A DNA stretch of 6,655 bases from Dehalococcoidia bacterium (GCA_020344295.1 CP070819.1:301249-307903), one strand, 5' to 3'. Counted from the stretch's first letter, positions 1 through 5,746 are shown. Made by a program: numbers and translations. The notes: generated by a model not told the origin, from the sequence alone.

Positions 1-1
1 A

Positions 2-712
2 GCGGACGTCGCCGACTCTCTGGCTGCAGTCGATCAACTGGTCTTCAGGGAGAAGCTTGTCTCCATGGAGGAACTCCTTCAGGCGCTGGACGATGACTTC
101 GAAGGTCATGATAATTTACATAGGTTGATCATGGACAGCGTCCCCAAGTACGGAAACGATGAGGAGCTTCCAGATAAATACGCCCGTTTGGCTGCCGAGA
201 CCTTCTGTAAAGAGGTGTCAAAACACAGAAATACCAGGGGAGGCGCATATCTGCCCGGATTCCTGACGATGACAACTCACCAGGGGTTCGGCAAGTTCGT
301 CGGAGCGCTCCCCAGCGGCAGGAAAGCCTTCGAGCCCTTCGCCAACGGGCTGGCTCCCTGCGACGGCTGGGACGTAAAGGGGCCCACCGCCTGTCTCAAG
401 TCCATCGCCAAACTCAACTACTCGCTGGCTACCAACGGTGTGGCGGTTAACATCAAGTTCCATCCCGATCACCTGAGGGGCGAGCAGGGAACGCATATAT
501 TCAGCTCGCTGGTCAGAACGTACTTCGAGCTGGGCGGCATGCACCTGCAGGTCAATGTTGTCGATAGTGAGACGCTTCTCGATGCGCAGCAGCACCCGGA
601 GAAACATCGGGGGCTCACCGTGAGGGTTGCCGGTTATTCCGCCTACTTCAACGACCTGACCCGTGAAGTCCAGGACGAGGTCATCTCCAGGACCGAGCAC
701 GGCTCACGTTAG
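2..712 (+). CDS. Glycyl radical enzyme (pyruvate formate-lyase-like), C-terminal part, 5' end outside window
   Basis: The frame is open from base 2 to a TAG at 710-712, giving 236 residues; the ATG at 65 is internal and not the start. The fragment carries the C-terminal half of the glycyl radical fold: a GGAYLPGF segment, then the FGKFVGALPSGRKAFEP block (PxGR is typical of the family), GPTACLKSIAKL and ATNGVAVN. The radical loop RVAGYSAYF lies near the end; its glycine is codon 632-634, 26th residue from the C-terminus, and normally becomes the stable glycyl radical installed by a radical-SAM activase. The active-site Cys loop, which would help show the substrate, lies outside the window. 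Family members cleave C-C, C-N or C-O bonds in anaerobes (pyruvate formate-lyase, diol/glycerol dehydratase, choline lyase, benzylsuccinate synthase). The RVAGYSA(Y/F)F ending resembles the dehydratase/arylsuccinate-type branches more than classical PFL (RVSGYAV), but the substrate cannot be assigned. No activase lies downstream in this window. Confidence 0.95.
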   Translation, partial: ADVADSLAAVDQLVFREKLVSMEELLQALDDDFEGHDNLHRLIMDSVPKYGNDEELPDKYARLAAETFCKEVSKHRNTRGGAYLPGFLTMTTHQGFGKFVGALPSGRKAFEPFANGLAPCDGWDVKGPTACLKSIAKLNYSLATNGVAVNIKFHPDHLRGEQGTHIFSSLVRTYFELGGMHLQVNVVDSETLLDAQQHPEKHRGLTVRVAGYSAYFNDLTREVQDEVISRTEHGSR

Positions 713-736
713 CTGTAGCTAGACACCCTCAACCGA

Positions 737-759
737 CCCTCTCTCATTAAGGGAGAGGG
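737..759 (+). terminator. Hairpin downstream of the glycyl radical enzyme gene, possible terminator
   Basis: CCCTCTCTC (737-745) pairs with GGGAGAGGG (751-759) around the 5-nt loop ATTAA. This gives nine pairs including one T-G wobble, and starts 25 nt after the stop codon. Only a weak T-rich tail (CTTAA) follows, so it is not a textbook intrinsic terminator. It could instead be a processing or mRNA-stabilising hairpin, or a copy of a dispersed palindromic element; arms of the CCCTCTC/GAGAGGG type are common as interspersed repeats in environmental bacterial genomes. Confidence 0.5.
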
Positions 760-902
760 CTTAACCGGCAAAGGGATTCACACATCCTTTCTACCACCAA
801 TTTAGCTGCATAAAAATATTATAACATTTTATCCGGAACACAGCTTCCCAGTTTCATCTGCTCCGGGACTCCCATTTATTAACGTTACAACTTCTTCACA
901 TC

Positions 903-931
903 TTGATGGTTTATTATATGACTTCTTTATT
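903..931 (+). promoter_or_regulatory. Possible sigma-70-type promoter for the VOC gene
   Basis: TTGATG (903-908) and TTTATT (926-931) are separated by 17 nt and each matches the -35/-10 consensus at four of six positions. Transcription would begin about 60 nt before the ATG at 997. The AT-rich background makes chance matches likely, so this is a weak call. Confidence 0.25.
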
Positions 932-981
932 CCCGGCAGACTAATATCAGATTATGGGCTTTGCTCAAATTTATTGTATGT

Positions 982-989
982 GGAGGAGG
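982..989 (+). promoter_or_regulatory. Strong ribosome binding site that decides the VOC gene start
   Basis: GGAGGAGG ends 7 nt before the ATG at 997. The frame is open further upstream to a TTG at 961, but starting there would place this Shine-Dalgarno site inside the coding sequence, and the extra 12 residues are not part of the VOC fold. ATG 997 is therefore chosen. Confidence 0.85.
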
Positions 990-996
990 CAAGAAA

Positions 997-1377
997 ATGT
1001 TAACGAATGCTGCAGTACATCCTACTTTGCCAGCGGTGGAGCTGGAACGGGCAAGGAAGTTCTATGAGGGTACACTGGGGCTCAACGTTTTGAGAACGGA
1101 CCCGTCCCCGGGAGTGCTGTACGAGACCGGCGGCGGCACCAGGATATACGTCTATCAACGAGGGGCGACAAAAGCAGACCATACCGCGGCTTCATTTACC
1201 GTTGCAGACGTCGAGGCCGAAGTAAAGGAGCTCAAAGCCAAGGGAGTAGTGTTCGAGGACTTCGATGTGGGGGGCTTTAAGACCGTGGATGGCATTGCCA
1301 CTGTGGATGGCATGAAAGCGGCCTGGTTCAAGGACACGGAGGGTAATATACTGGCTATCACCAGTATGGGAACGTAG
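997..1377 (+). CDS. VOC (glyoxalase/bleomycin-resistance fold) family protein
   Basis: A 126-residue single-module vicinal oxygen chelate protein. The N-terminus (residues 5-32) has the family pattern AAVHPTLPAVELERARKFYE followed by TLGLNVL, and the C-terminus has the hallmark AAWFKDTEGNILAI (residues 108-121). His8 and Glu115 sit at the usual metal-ligand positions of the fold. VOC proteins form paired beta-alpha-beta-beta-beta modules and usually act as dimers; members include glyoxalase I, extradiol dioxygenases, epimerases and antibiotic-binding proteins, so the fold alone does not give the substrate. Length is typical for a one-domain half-module protein. The gene stands alone behind a 284-bp spacer and is followed 95 bp later by another small (+) gene. 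An 11-bp direct repeat lies inside it (1285-1295 and 1303-1313) and codes for the paired TVDG motifs. Family call is firm, function unknown. Confidence 0.9.
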   Translation: MLTNAAVHPTLPAVELERARKFYEGTLGLNVLRTDPSPGVLYETGGGTRIYVYQRGATKADHTAASFTVADVEAEVKELKAKGVVFEDFDVGGFKTVDGIATVDGMKAAWFKDTEGNILAITSMGT

Positions 1378-1472
1378 GAAGTCTCGCTATTAAGCAGGTT
1401 TCGGGGTCATAGCCGTTTGAATCGGACGGGACTCGTTAATACTCCGAGAACATCAGTACGGGGGAGCTTAAA

Positions 1473-1763
1473 ATGCTATTTCATGTTACTCATGTCCATA
1501 CGCCGGAGTCATGCCCAGCTCACGACCCTGAAAAGGCTCGAAATACGTTCGGCAAGGTGCTTAGCAGTGCTGAAGAAGTAGGAGTAAAACTGTTAGGTGC
1601 CTGGGTCGATGCCCCATCTCATACGGTCTATTTGGTAGTTGAAACTGATTCTGTCAGCAAGCTTTCAGATCTGTTCTTTCCGGCTCTCGCTATCGGAAGC
1701 GCAGATATAAGTCCTGTCGAGGACGCTCTCGCTCTATTGCAGAGAAGGTTTTCAGAGAGCTAA
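1473..1763 (+). CDS. Small His/Cys-rich hypothetical protein, DUF3303-like
   Basis: A 96-residue protein starting at an ATG that follows a good GGGGGAG site (1460-1466) with a 6-nt gap. The N-terminal strand MLFHVTHVHT leads into ESCPAHDPEKARNTF, so His4, His7, His9, Cys14 and His17 cluster in the first 17 residues, which could bind a metal. The rest alternates helix and strand: an amphipathic helix (about 19-36), a strand VKLLGAWVDAPSH (about 38-50), a strand TVYLVVET, a second helix VSKLSDLFFPAL, and a final helix. That pattern fits a ferredoxin-like dimeric alpha/beta-barrel fold such as DUF3303 or related small stress-type proteins; this assignment is from the pattern only. No signal peptide or membrane segment is seen. 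It could share a transcript with the VOC gene 95 bp upstream. The function is not known. Confidence 0.75.
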   Translation: MLFHVTHVHTPESCPAHDPEKARNTFGKVLSSAEEVGVKLLGAWVDAPSHTVYLVVETDSVSKLSDLFFPALAIGSADISPVEDALALLQRRFSES

Positions 1764-2162
1764 TTGAACTCAGTTGGGCTGCTGTTGATATCAGGGGCAC
1801 GCGAACGCGGCGGTCCGTAAACAGACTGGAATGCGATTAAAAGACCTATGCTCCCGGCTACGAGACCGGAGAAATAGCGCTCCCGCCGCGAATATCGATA
1901 TTCCTGCAACAAAAATTCGTGTAGGGCCACAGTGATCGCCCAGAGAACCACCGATCAGCAGCAGCTCCGCCAGTGAGAGGAGTTGGGCATTCACCACTCT
2001 TTGAATACCCGTTAAGCTCGTATTGAAATGGGACTGTATCGTTGGTAGAGCAACGGAGACAGCTGTGCCTATTAAGAACGCTGTGCTGCTCGCGAGAAGG
2101 GTCACCAGCAGAATCTAAGCCCTATTTCCGAATGGAGAGAACACCCCCCGATCATTGCTCAC
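1764..2162 (-). pseudogene. Remnant of a DHA2-type (EmrB/QacA-like) MFS transporter, 5' part only
   Basis: Reading the minus strand from a GTG at 2160-2162 gives SNDRGVFSPFGNRA, a TAG (2115-2117), then ILLVTLLASSTAFLIGTAVS and VALPTIQSHFNTSLTGIQ. Helix 1 and the ALPTIQ motif are characteristic of 14-helix drug:H+ antiporters. It continues through LLLIGGSLGD, the conserved helix 2-3 loop (normally GDxxGRK/R, here GDHCGPTR), and helix 3 IFVAGISIFAAGALF. After this the frame shifts: VAGSIGLLIAFQSV lies in a second frame (about 1816-1857), and the motif that should follow is scattered over the other frames. Only about 130 of roughly 450-500 residues are recognisable; homology fades next to the stop of the neighbouring DUF3303-like gene at 1763. 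The TAG probably replaced a TGG (Trp is common in the RxWILL context). With a nonsense codon, at least one frameshift and a missing 3' part, this cannot make a transporter. Sequencing error alone would not explain the missing three quarters. Confidence 0.8.
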
Positions 2163-2280
2163 TTTACACCCATATGCCTAATATCATCATTTTGTAGATT
2201 TCATATTTTTCCAGAGTGTTATTATTGTAAATAGACATATTGAACAGCAGACAGCATATCATCAAAGAACCGGGAGAGAC
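2163..2280. other. AT-rich spacer between the MFS remnant and the AF1514-like gene
   Basis: About 118 bp of AT-rich DNA with several TATTAT/TACAAT-like hexamers (for example TATTAT at 2220-2225) but no well-spaced -35 partner. It probably contained the divergent promoters of the transporter and of the gene at 2281. No gene is supported here. Confidence 0.5.
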
Positions 2281-2553
2281 ATGCGCACTTTGAAGTTGGA
2301 AGTCGATGAGAATCTGGGATTCGATGAAGCACAGGTTTTGGCTGTCACGGAAGCTTCCAAGCACCTGAAGGACCCGATGGTACTGGGCTGGCTGAACCGA
2401 ACTACTGGGAGGCACAGCCCCGACGTAGACTGCTGCCAGGCAGAGGGCAAGGAAACCTGGGAGATCTATACCGAGTCACGTGGCGGCTCTATTCGAGTGG
2501 AGGTAGGCAGCCAGTACGTATTTGTACTAAGAGAGGGATTGGCTGCAGATTAG
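2281..2553 (+). CDS. AF1514-like small hypothetical protein (DUF5619-type)
   Basis: A 90-residue soluble protein. It opens with MRTLKLEVDENLGFDEAQ, a beta strand followed by a helix that begins the segment before DPMVLGWLNR. The most distinctive parts are GRHSPDVDCC (residues 43-52, including a Cys pair) and WEIYTESRGG (60-69), followed by the strand pair IRVEVGSQYVFVLRE. I recognise this arrangement as that of the AF1514 family of archaea and anaerobic bacteria, for which no function is established; the family name is from memory and was not checked by search. The start ATG follows GGGAGAG (2272-2278), somewhat close but usable. It ends in TAG. It lies 70 bp before the DVU0298-like gene on the same strand, which may put both in one transcript. 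No transmembrane or secretion signal is seen. Confidence 0.75.
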   Translation: MRTLKLEVDENLGFDEAQVLAVTEASKHLKDPMVLGWLNRTTGRHSPDVDCCQAEGKETWEIYTESRGGSIRVEVGSQYVFVLREGLAAD

Positions 2554-2623
2554 ACACTTTCGGCGATGCATCAACACCATCAATTACCACTCCTTCTCAG
2601 GTTTTGCTAAGGAAGAATAATAC

Positions 2624-3298
2624 ATGGATAGTTCGATTGTGCAGGAAGTCAGATCGTTGTTGCTTCTGAGGGACAACGGCACATTGATCGATCTATGTGA
2701 GGAGGACAGGCGCTTCTGGAAGGCACTCCGCCTAAATCTGAATGAGGGAGATGATGTACTTCGCCACCGCGCCATCGAAGCTGTGGCCGGCCTGATGCAG
2801 AGGTAGTGGCAGTCGGGCCGCCAGGATAGCGTGCGTGATTATATGAGACGGCTCATTTGGTCAATGACTGACGAATCCGGTGAGATCGGGTGGAGCGCTC
2901 CTGAGACTATGGCCGAGATCATCGTCCATATTCCTGAATTACTCGAGCCTTATGGCAGTATAATGATTGCCCGTGCTTTCGAAGAACCACCTTTGGTCAA
3001 AGGCGGCCTCTGGGGTATCGGGCGCCTCGGCAAGCGGATAGGACAAGTGATCGAGCTTCATCAGAATGAAATCCTAGCCGCATTCGACAGTGATGATCCC
3101 GAAATTATCGGACTCGCAGCCTGGTCGATGGGTGAGGTAGGATTCGTCCCTGCACTGCCGCATCTTAAATCGCTTCAGAGCTGGAAGGGATCAGCGAAAT
3201 TATTTATTGCAGATGATTTCGTCGAGAAACCGCTGGAGGACTGGGTAAAGGAAGCCATATACAGAATCGAAACGGGCCCAACTGCCGCCAGCCGATAG
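2624..3298 (+). pseudogene. DVU0298-like HEAT-repeat protein gene interrupted by one in-frame TAG
   Basis: The ATG at 2624 follows AAGGA (2609-2613). The frame runs 60 codons to TAG at 2804-2806, then continues without a frame change for 163 more codons to TAG at 3296-3298. Both halves belong to one protein: DLCEEDRRFWKALRL and DDVLRHRAIEAVAGL before the stop, then RDYMRRLIWSMTDESGEIGW directly after, the hallmark block I associate with DVU0298 family proteins. This is followed by SAPETMAEII, GGLWGIGRLG and DPEIIGLAAWSMGEVG, the last two being HEAT/PBS-lyase-type helical repeats used for protein binding. The total of 224 codons fits the family length. Either a recent nonsense mutation, an assembly error, or real readthrough could explain this. 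A second protein might be made by reinitiation at GTG 2831, which has a weak AGGA (2823-2826) in front. The 60-residue front piece alone would not fold as the family does. Confidence 0.75.
2804..2806 (+). other. In-frame amber codon inside the DVU0298-like gene
   Basis: TAG lies between CAG-AGG and TGG-CAG in the frame shared by both halves of the gene. Because TAG also terminates the glycyl radical enzyme, VOC, AF1514-like genes and this gene itself, it is a normal stop in this genome. A point change from a sense codon such as TGG, CAG or AAG is the simplest explanation. Confidence 0.85.
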
Positions 3299-3309
3299 AG
3301 CCAGGAAGG

Positions 3310-3338
3310 TTTCCAGTTAGTCTTTTCTGCTGTACAAT
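3310..3338 (+). promoter_or_regulatory. Candidate sigma-70-type promoter for the tandem DUF6125 gene
   Basis: TTTCCA (3310-3315, four of six to consensus) and TACAAT (3333-3338, five of six) are 17 nt apart. Transcription would begin near 3345, leaving a leader of about 105 nt before ATG 3450. The position, just after the stop of the HEAT-repeat gene, argues that the downstream gene has its own promoter. Confidence 0.4.
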
Positions 3339-3436
3339 ATACGAATCATTGCAGCAGTCGGAGGTAACCCCTTCGGGCGAACGATATCCTCACCAAAGTT
3401 CTCATCGAAATAGACCCGTACACAATCAGTGAAACC

Positions 3437-3443
3437 AGGAGGA
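3437..3443 (+). promoter_or_regulatory. Strong ribosome binding site that decides the DUF6125 gene start
   Basis: AGGAGGA ends 6 nt before ATG 3450. The same frame is open from a GTG at 3429, but that start would put this site inside the coding region and has no comparable site of its own, so ATG 3450 is preferred. Confidence 0.85.
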
Positions 3444-3449
3444 ATCATC

Positions 3450-4784
3450 ATGGGAGCACCGGTAAGCCCGTTACCTCATTCGGAGCACATCGCCGATGGC
3501 ACCGTATTCCCGCTCACGACCGCCAAATGCCCGCCCATCAGGCCCGGGGAGCTGGACCTGGAAGATTACAGCGGGCCCCTGCAGCGACAGATAAGCCCCC
3601 TTGACTTCACCAAGGACACGCTCGTAAGCATGAATAAAGAGCTGGGCACGCTTTACATACTTCAGGACGGGCTATGGTTTGGCAGGGTCTCTGAGAAGTG
3701 GGGTGAGAAGGTGGCCTGGGAGAGAGAGTCCAGACTCTGGGAAGTCCACAGCAAATACAACGCTTTCTTTCACGTTGAGGCACTGAACATCCAGGGCACT
3801 CCGGTGGAAAAGTGCCTCAAAGCCCAGCAGATCAACGCCGGCTACGGCAGCCTGTTGTATGACACCGAGGTGGAACTCGTGGCCCCTAACGTGGGCATCG
3901 TTACTAACAATAAGTGCACCACTGTCGACTTCTTTCTCAACCGGGGACAGGACCTGACAATATACAAGATATGCTGGACGATAGACCAACCGCTGTTTCT
4001 GATAATGGCCCAGTGCTTTGATCCGGGGATGAAGTGCATGCCCCTGAAACTCATCCCCCGTATCAAGGACGACGAGCCCTACTGTAAGTGGGTCTTCTGG
4101 CTGGGAGATGTGAAAACAGGCGATCCCCACAGCTATGCGGCGGATATGAACAAGGCAGCGGAGGCAGAAGGAACACCGTCCGATCTGGAGGACTACAGCG
4201 GTCCGCTGCATCCCCGTCTGGAGATAGGGAATTTCTGCAAGGAGACCGTAGCCCGGATGCTGGTACAGAGCTCCCGTCTCTACAGGTTGATCGACGGGCA
4301 GTGGCACAGCATCGTCCAGGAGCTATACGGTGATGATGCAGCCTGGGAGCTTCAGGAGAAGGTGTGGGAGATCGCTCTGGGGTATAACTCCCGAAACATC
4401 TCTCGAGCTTTGAAGGTCGAGGGGTCACCAGTTGAGAAGTGTCTTAAGTTGCTGCAAGTGAATCCCGTCTTCGGCCTGCTTTACAACTGCACATTCGAGT
4501 TGGAAAGTCCCGATGTGGGCGTGGTCAATAATTACCGGTGTACTACCAGGGACTATTTCGAGAGGGTTGGCGGTGATGTCAACCTGTCACGGATCTGCGG
4601 CGACACGGAGCAGAGACTGCTGCAGAAATTCGCCAGCACCATCGATCCGGGGATAAAGGTGACTACACGCAAGATGCCGGCCCGTGACAGGCGTGCCGAT
4701 CCGAAACAGCTGGTCGGCCTGGCTGAGCGGATATCACCCGGCGACGAACGTGAGCCGGTCTGCCAGTGGGAGTTCAAGCTCTAA
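3450..4784 (+). CDS. Tandem-duplicated DUF6125-like protein, two domains in one chain
   Basis: A 444-residue soluble protein made of two homologous copies. Copy A covers about residues 36-218 and copy B about 245-444. Both open with the identical DLEDYSGPL (36-44, 245-253), share GTPVEKCLK/GSPVEKCLK, xxCTTxDxF, a KIC/RIC segment and DPG(M/I)K, and close with EPYCKWVFWL/EPVCQWEFKL. I recognise the pattern as DUF6125, usually a single domain of about 180-200 residues in anaerobes, remotely like L-2-amino-thiazoline-4-carboxylate hydrolase; activity is unknown. Four Cys pairs are conserved between copies (122/331, 156/364, 175/383, 212/438). Cys189 and Cys196 occur only in A; Cys263 and Cys347 only in B. 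Copy B also carries an extra segment of about 20 residues (about 413-433) before its last strand. A leader of about 35 residues, not obviously a signal peptide, precedes copy A. The gene appears singly transcribed and faces the minus-strand genes. Confidence 0.85.
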   Translation: MGAPVSPLPHSEHIADGTVFPLTTAKCPPIRPGELDLEDYSGPLQRQISPLDFTKDTLVSMNKELGTLYILQDGLWFGRVSEKWGEKVAWERESRLWEVHSKYNAFFHVEALNIQGTPVEKCLKAQQINAGYGSLLYDTEVELVAPNVGIVTNNKCTTVDFFLNRGQDLTIYKICWTIDQPLFLIMAQCFDPGMKCMPLKLIPRIKDDEPYCKWVFWLGDVKTGDPHSYAADMNKAAEAEGTPSDLEDYSGPLHPRLEIGNFCKETVARMLVQSSRLYRLIDGQWHSIVQELYGDDAAWELQEKVWEIALGYNSRNISRALKVEGSPVEKCLKLLQVNPVFGLLYNCTFELESPDVGVVNNYRCTTRDYFERVGGDVNLSRICGDTEQRLLQKFASTIDPGIKVTTRKMPARDRRADPKQLVGLAERISPGDEREPVCQWEFKL

Positions 4785-4787
4785 TAC

Positions 4788-4807
4788 TACGGTGACACCA
4801 CACCGTA
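4788..4807. terminator. Hairpin between convergent genes, possible bidirectional terminator
   Basis: TACGGTG (4788-4794) and CACCGTA (4801-4807) form a perfect 7-bp stem around ACACCA, starting 4 nt after the stop of the DUF6125 gene and 49 nt beyond the stop of the minus-strand kinase-like gene. No T-run follows on either strand, so the role is inferred from position. Confidence 0.4.
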
Positions 4808-4855
4808 ATAATACGGCATGGCCCGAATACACTTGATATTTCCCAAAGGAGGCCA

Positions 4856-5662
4856 TTAGTCCAGCGAAGCAAGGCCGATCATCTGAACGCGGACCTCACT
4901 GACTCCGGGCACGTTTTCGGCAATCCTCTTGATATCACGGGTGATATTTGCCGCTTGCGCCCCATGCGCCACAGTCTTGACAACTACGATCCCACCATCC
5001 GCGGTTACTTCGACATCCGGCTTCATATCTATCAAACGTGCTCTGACCTCACAGGCCAGGTAGAGATCATCCATAGCTTTCTGAGATTCAGGCGTTGCCT
5101 GAAAACCTTTGAATCCGGCAACGTAGCATATAGTATTAGCAGCGTCTTCAACCGTGCACTTGTCTATGTTCAGCACCAGATCGTAGAGACTGCTGTCTCT
5201 CTGATCGATTAAGAAAAGCTTCTTGGTCCATCTGAGTCTCTCCTCGTCGCCTCTCCTCAGAATACTTATCGCTTTCTGTTCCGAAACATTGTCGCGCTCC
5301 GTCACGACCTTCACCCTGTACTCGAGCGGAGCAATTATTCGCACCTTCAGCACGTGGGCCACACCCGGCAGCAGGAACTGGCCTGCCAATCCATGATAGA
5401 CTACATTGTCCTTTCTGACATGCGACGTCACTGCCGCCTGAATATATGCAATATATCTTTCCTTGCCACCGGTAAAACGGTCTAAAACAGAGGGTGCATC
5501 ATAAGCCCCCCGTCCTATCCTTACCTCCGGAACATCATATTCTATCGAAGCTTCAAGAAGCGCCTCTCTGCCTATACAATCGTACCCCAGTTTCTCAGCG
5601 ACCTTCTCCGCCACTTCCTTGCCCCTGGAATAAGACCCTCGGGAAATTGTAATAATTGCCAT
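4856..5662 (-). CDS. Cytidylate-kinase-like family protein with C-terminal BON-like domain
   Basis: A 268-residue protein. It begins MAIITISRGSYSRGKEVAEK: the strand-loop-helix of the P-loop nucleotide kinase fold, in which the usual GSGG-type loop of this family is replaced by SRGSYSRG (residues 7-14). Further conserved parts are LGYDCIGREALLEAS, DAPSVLDRF, YIAYIQAAV, NVVYHGLAGQFLL and VLKVRIIAPLEYRV. Next come the lid-like RGDEERLRWTKKLF and the SSLYDLVLNIDK segment (the Asp-Leu-Val strand typical of nucleoside monophosphate kinases). After about residue 190 comes a helix with ESQKAMDDLYLACEVRARL, then DVEVTADGGIVVVKTVAHGA and IAENVPGVSEVRVQM, which match a BON-type fold (strand, strand, helix, PGV, strand). 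This family is common in Dehalococcoidia and Desulfobacterota; the substrate is unproven and it need not be true CMP kinase (Cmk). The start is ATG 5660-5662 because GGAGGAGAGGG (5666-5676) precedes it; a TTG further upstream would swallow that site. Confidence 0.85.
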   Translation of the reverse strand: MAIITISRGSYSRGKEVAEKVAEKLGYDCIGREALLEASIEYDVPEVRIGRGAYDAPSVLDRFTGGKERYIAYIQAAVTSHVRKDNVVYHGLAGQFLLPGVAHVLKVRIIAPLEYRVKVVTERDNVSEQKAISILRRGDEERLRWTKKLFLIDQRDSSLYDLVLNIDKCTVEDAANTICYVAGFKGFQATPESQKAMDDLYLACEVRARLIDMKPDVEVTADGGIVVVKTVAHGAQAANITRDIKRIAENVPGVSEVRVQMIGLASLD

Positions 5663-5665
5663 AAT

Positions 5666-5676
5666 CCCTCTCCTCC
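5666..5676 (-). promoter_or_regulatory. Ribosome binding site of the cytidylate-kinase-like gene
   Basis: On the minus strand GGAGGAGAGGG lies just before ATG 5660-5662 (the site ends 3 nt from the ATG, its GGAGG core 8 nt or so away). It decides the start against the in-frame TTG at 5699-5701. Confidence 0.8.
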
Positions 5677-5746
5677 GGCAAATTACGGGATTTCGTCTCA
5701 ATCACCCTGCTGCCATTGACCCTACAACCCGGTAATAAATACTTAA

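Larger units (their letters stand above)
760..996. other. Non-coding spacer, AT-rich
   Basis: No convincing gene is seen on either strand between the hairpin and the VOC gene. The stretch around 805-835 and 870-960 is clearly more AT-rich than the flanking genes, as expected for a promoter region. It contains an 8-bp palindrome TAACGTTA at 880-887, which may be chance. Confidence 0.6.

Noticed and set aside
218..700. Long minus-strand open frame (160 codons) opposite the glycyl radical enzyme
   Set aside because: It is antisense to a strongly conserved protein, has no recognisable motifs and no ribosome binding site; a shadow of the real gene.
2164..2415. Minus-strand open frame overlapping the AF1514-like gene
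   Set aside because: Its C-terminal part is low-complexity translation of an AT-rich spacer and the rest is antisense to a recognised small protein.
2804..2806. Pyrrolysine or other dedicated TAG recoding
   Set aside because: TAG terminates at least four genes in the window, no downstream structured element was recognised, and the family is not a known Pyl protein; nonsense mutation is simpler.
3327..3357. CTGCTG/CAGCAG inverted repeat in the DUF6125 leader
   Set aside because: Six base pairs around a 19-nt loop overlapping a candidate promoter; too weak to call a regulatory structure.
3360..3365. GGAGGT in the leader of the DUF6125 gene
   Set aside because: No start codon follows at 5-10 nt, and only a 4-bp pairing partner (CCTC near 3388) was seen, so neither a leader peptide nor a riboswitch is supported.
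3672..4307. Minus-strand open frame of 211 codons inside the DUF6125 gene
   Set aside because: The opposite strand encodes a clear two-copy protein with conserved motifs; the antisense translation has no family signature.
4845..4852. AAAGGAGG on the plus strand, a near-perfect Shine-Dalgarno sequence
   Set aside because: No ATG, GTG or TTG at usable distance opens a frame; it falls in the convergent intergenic region and is probably chance.
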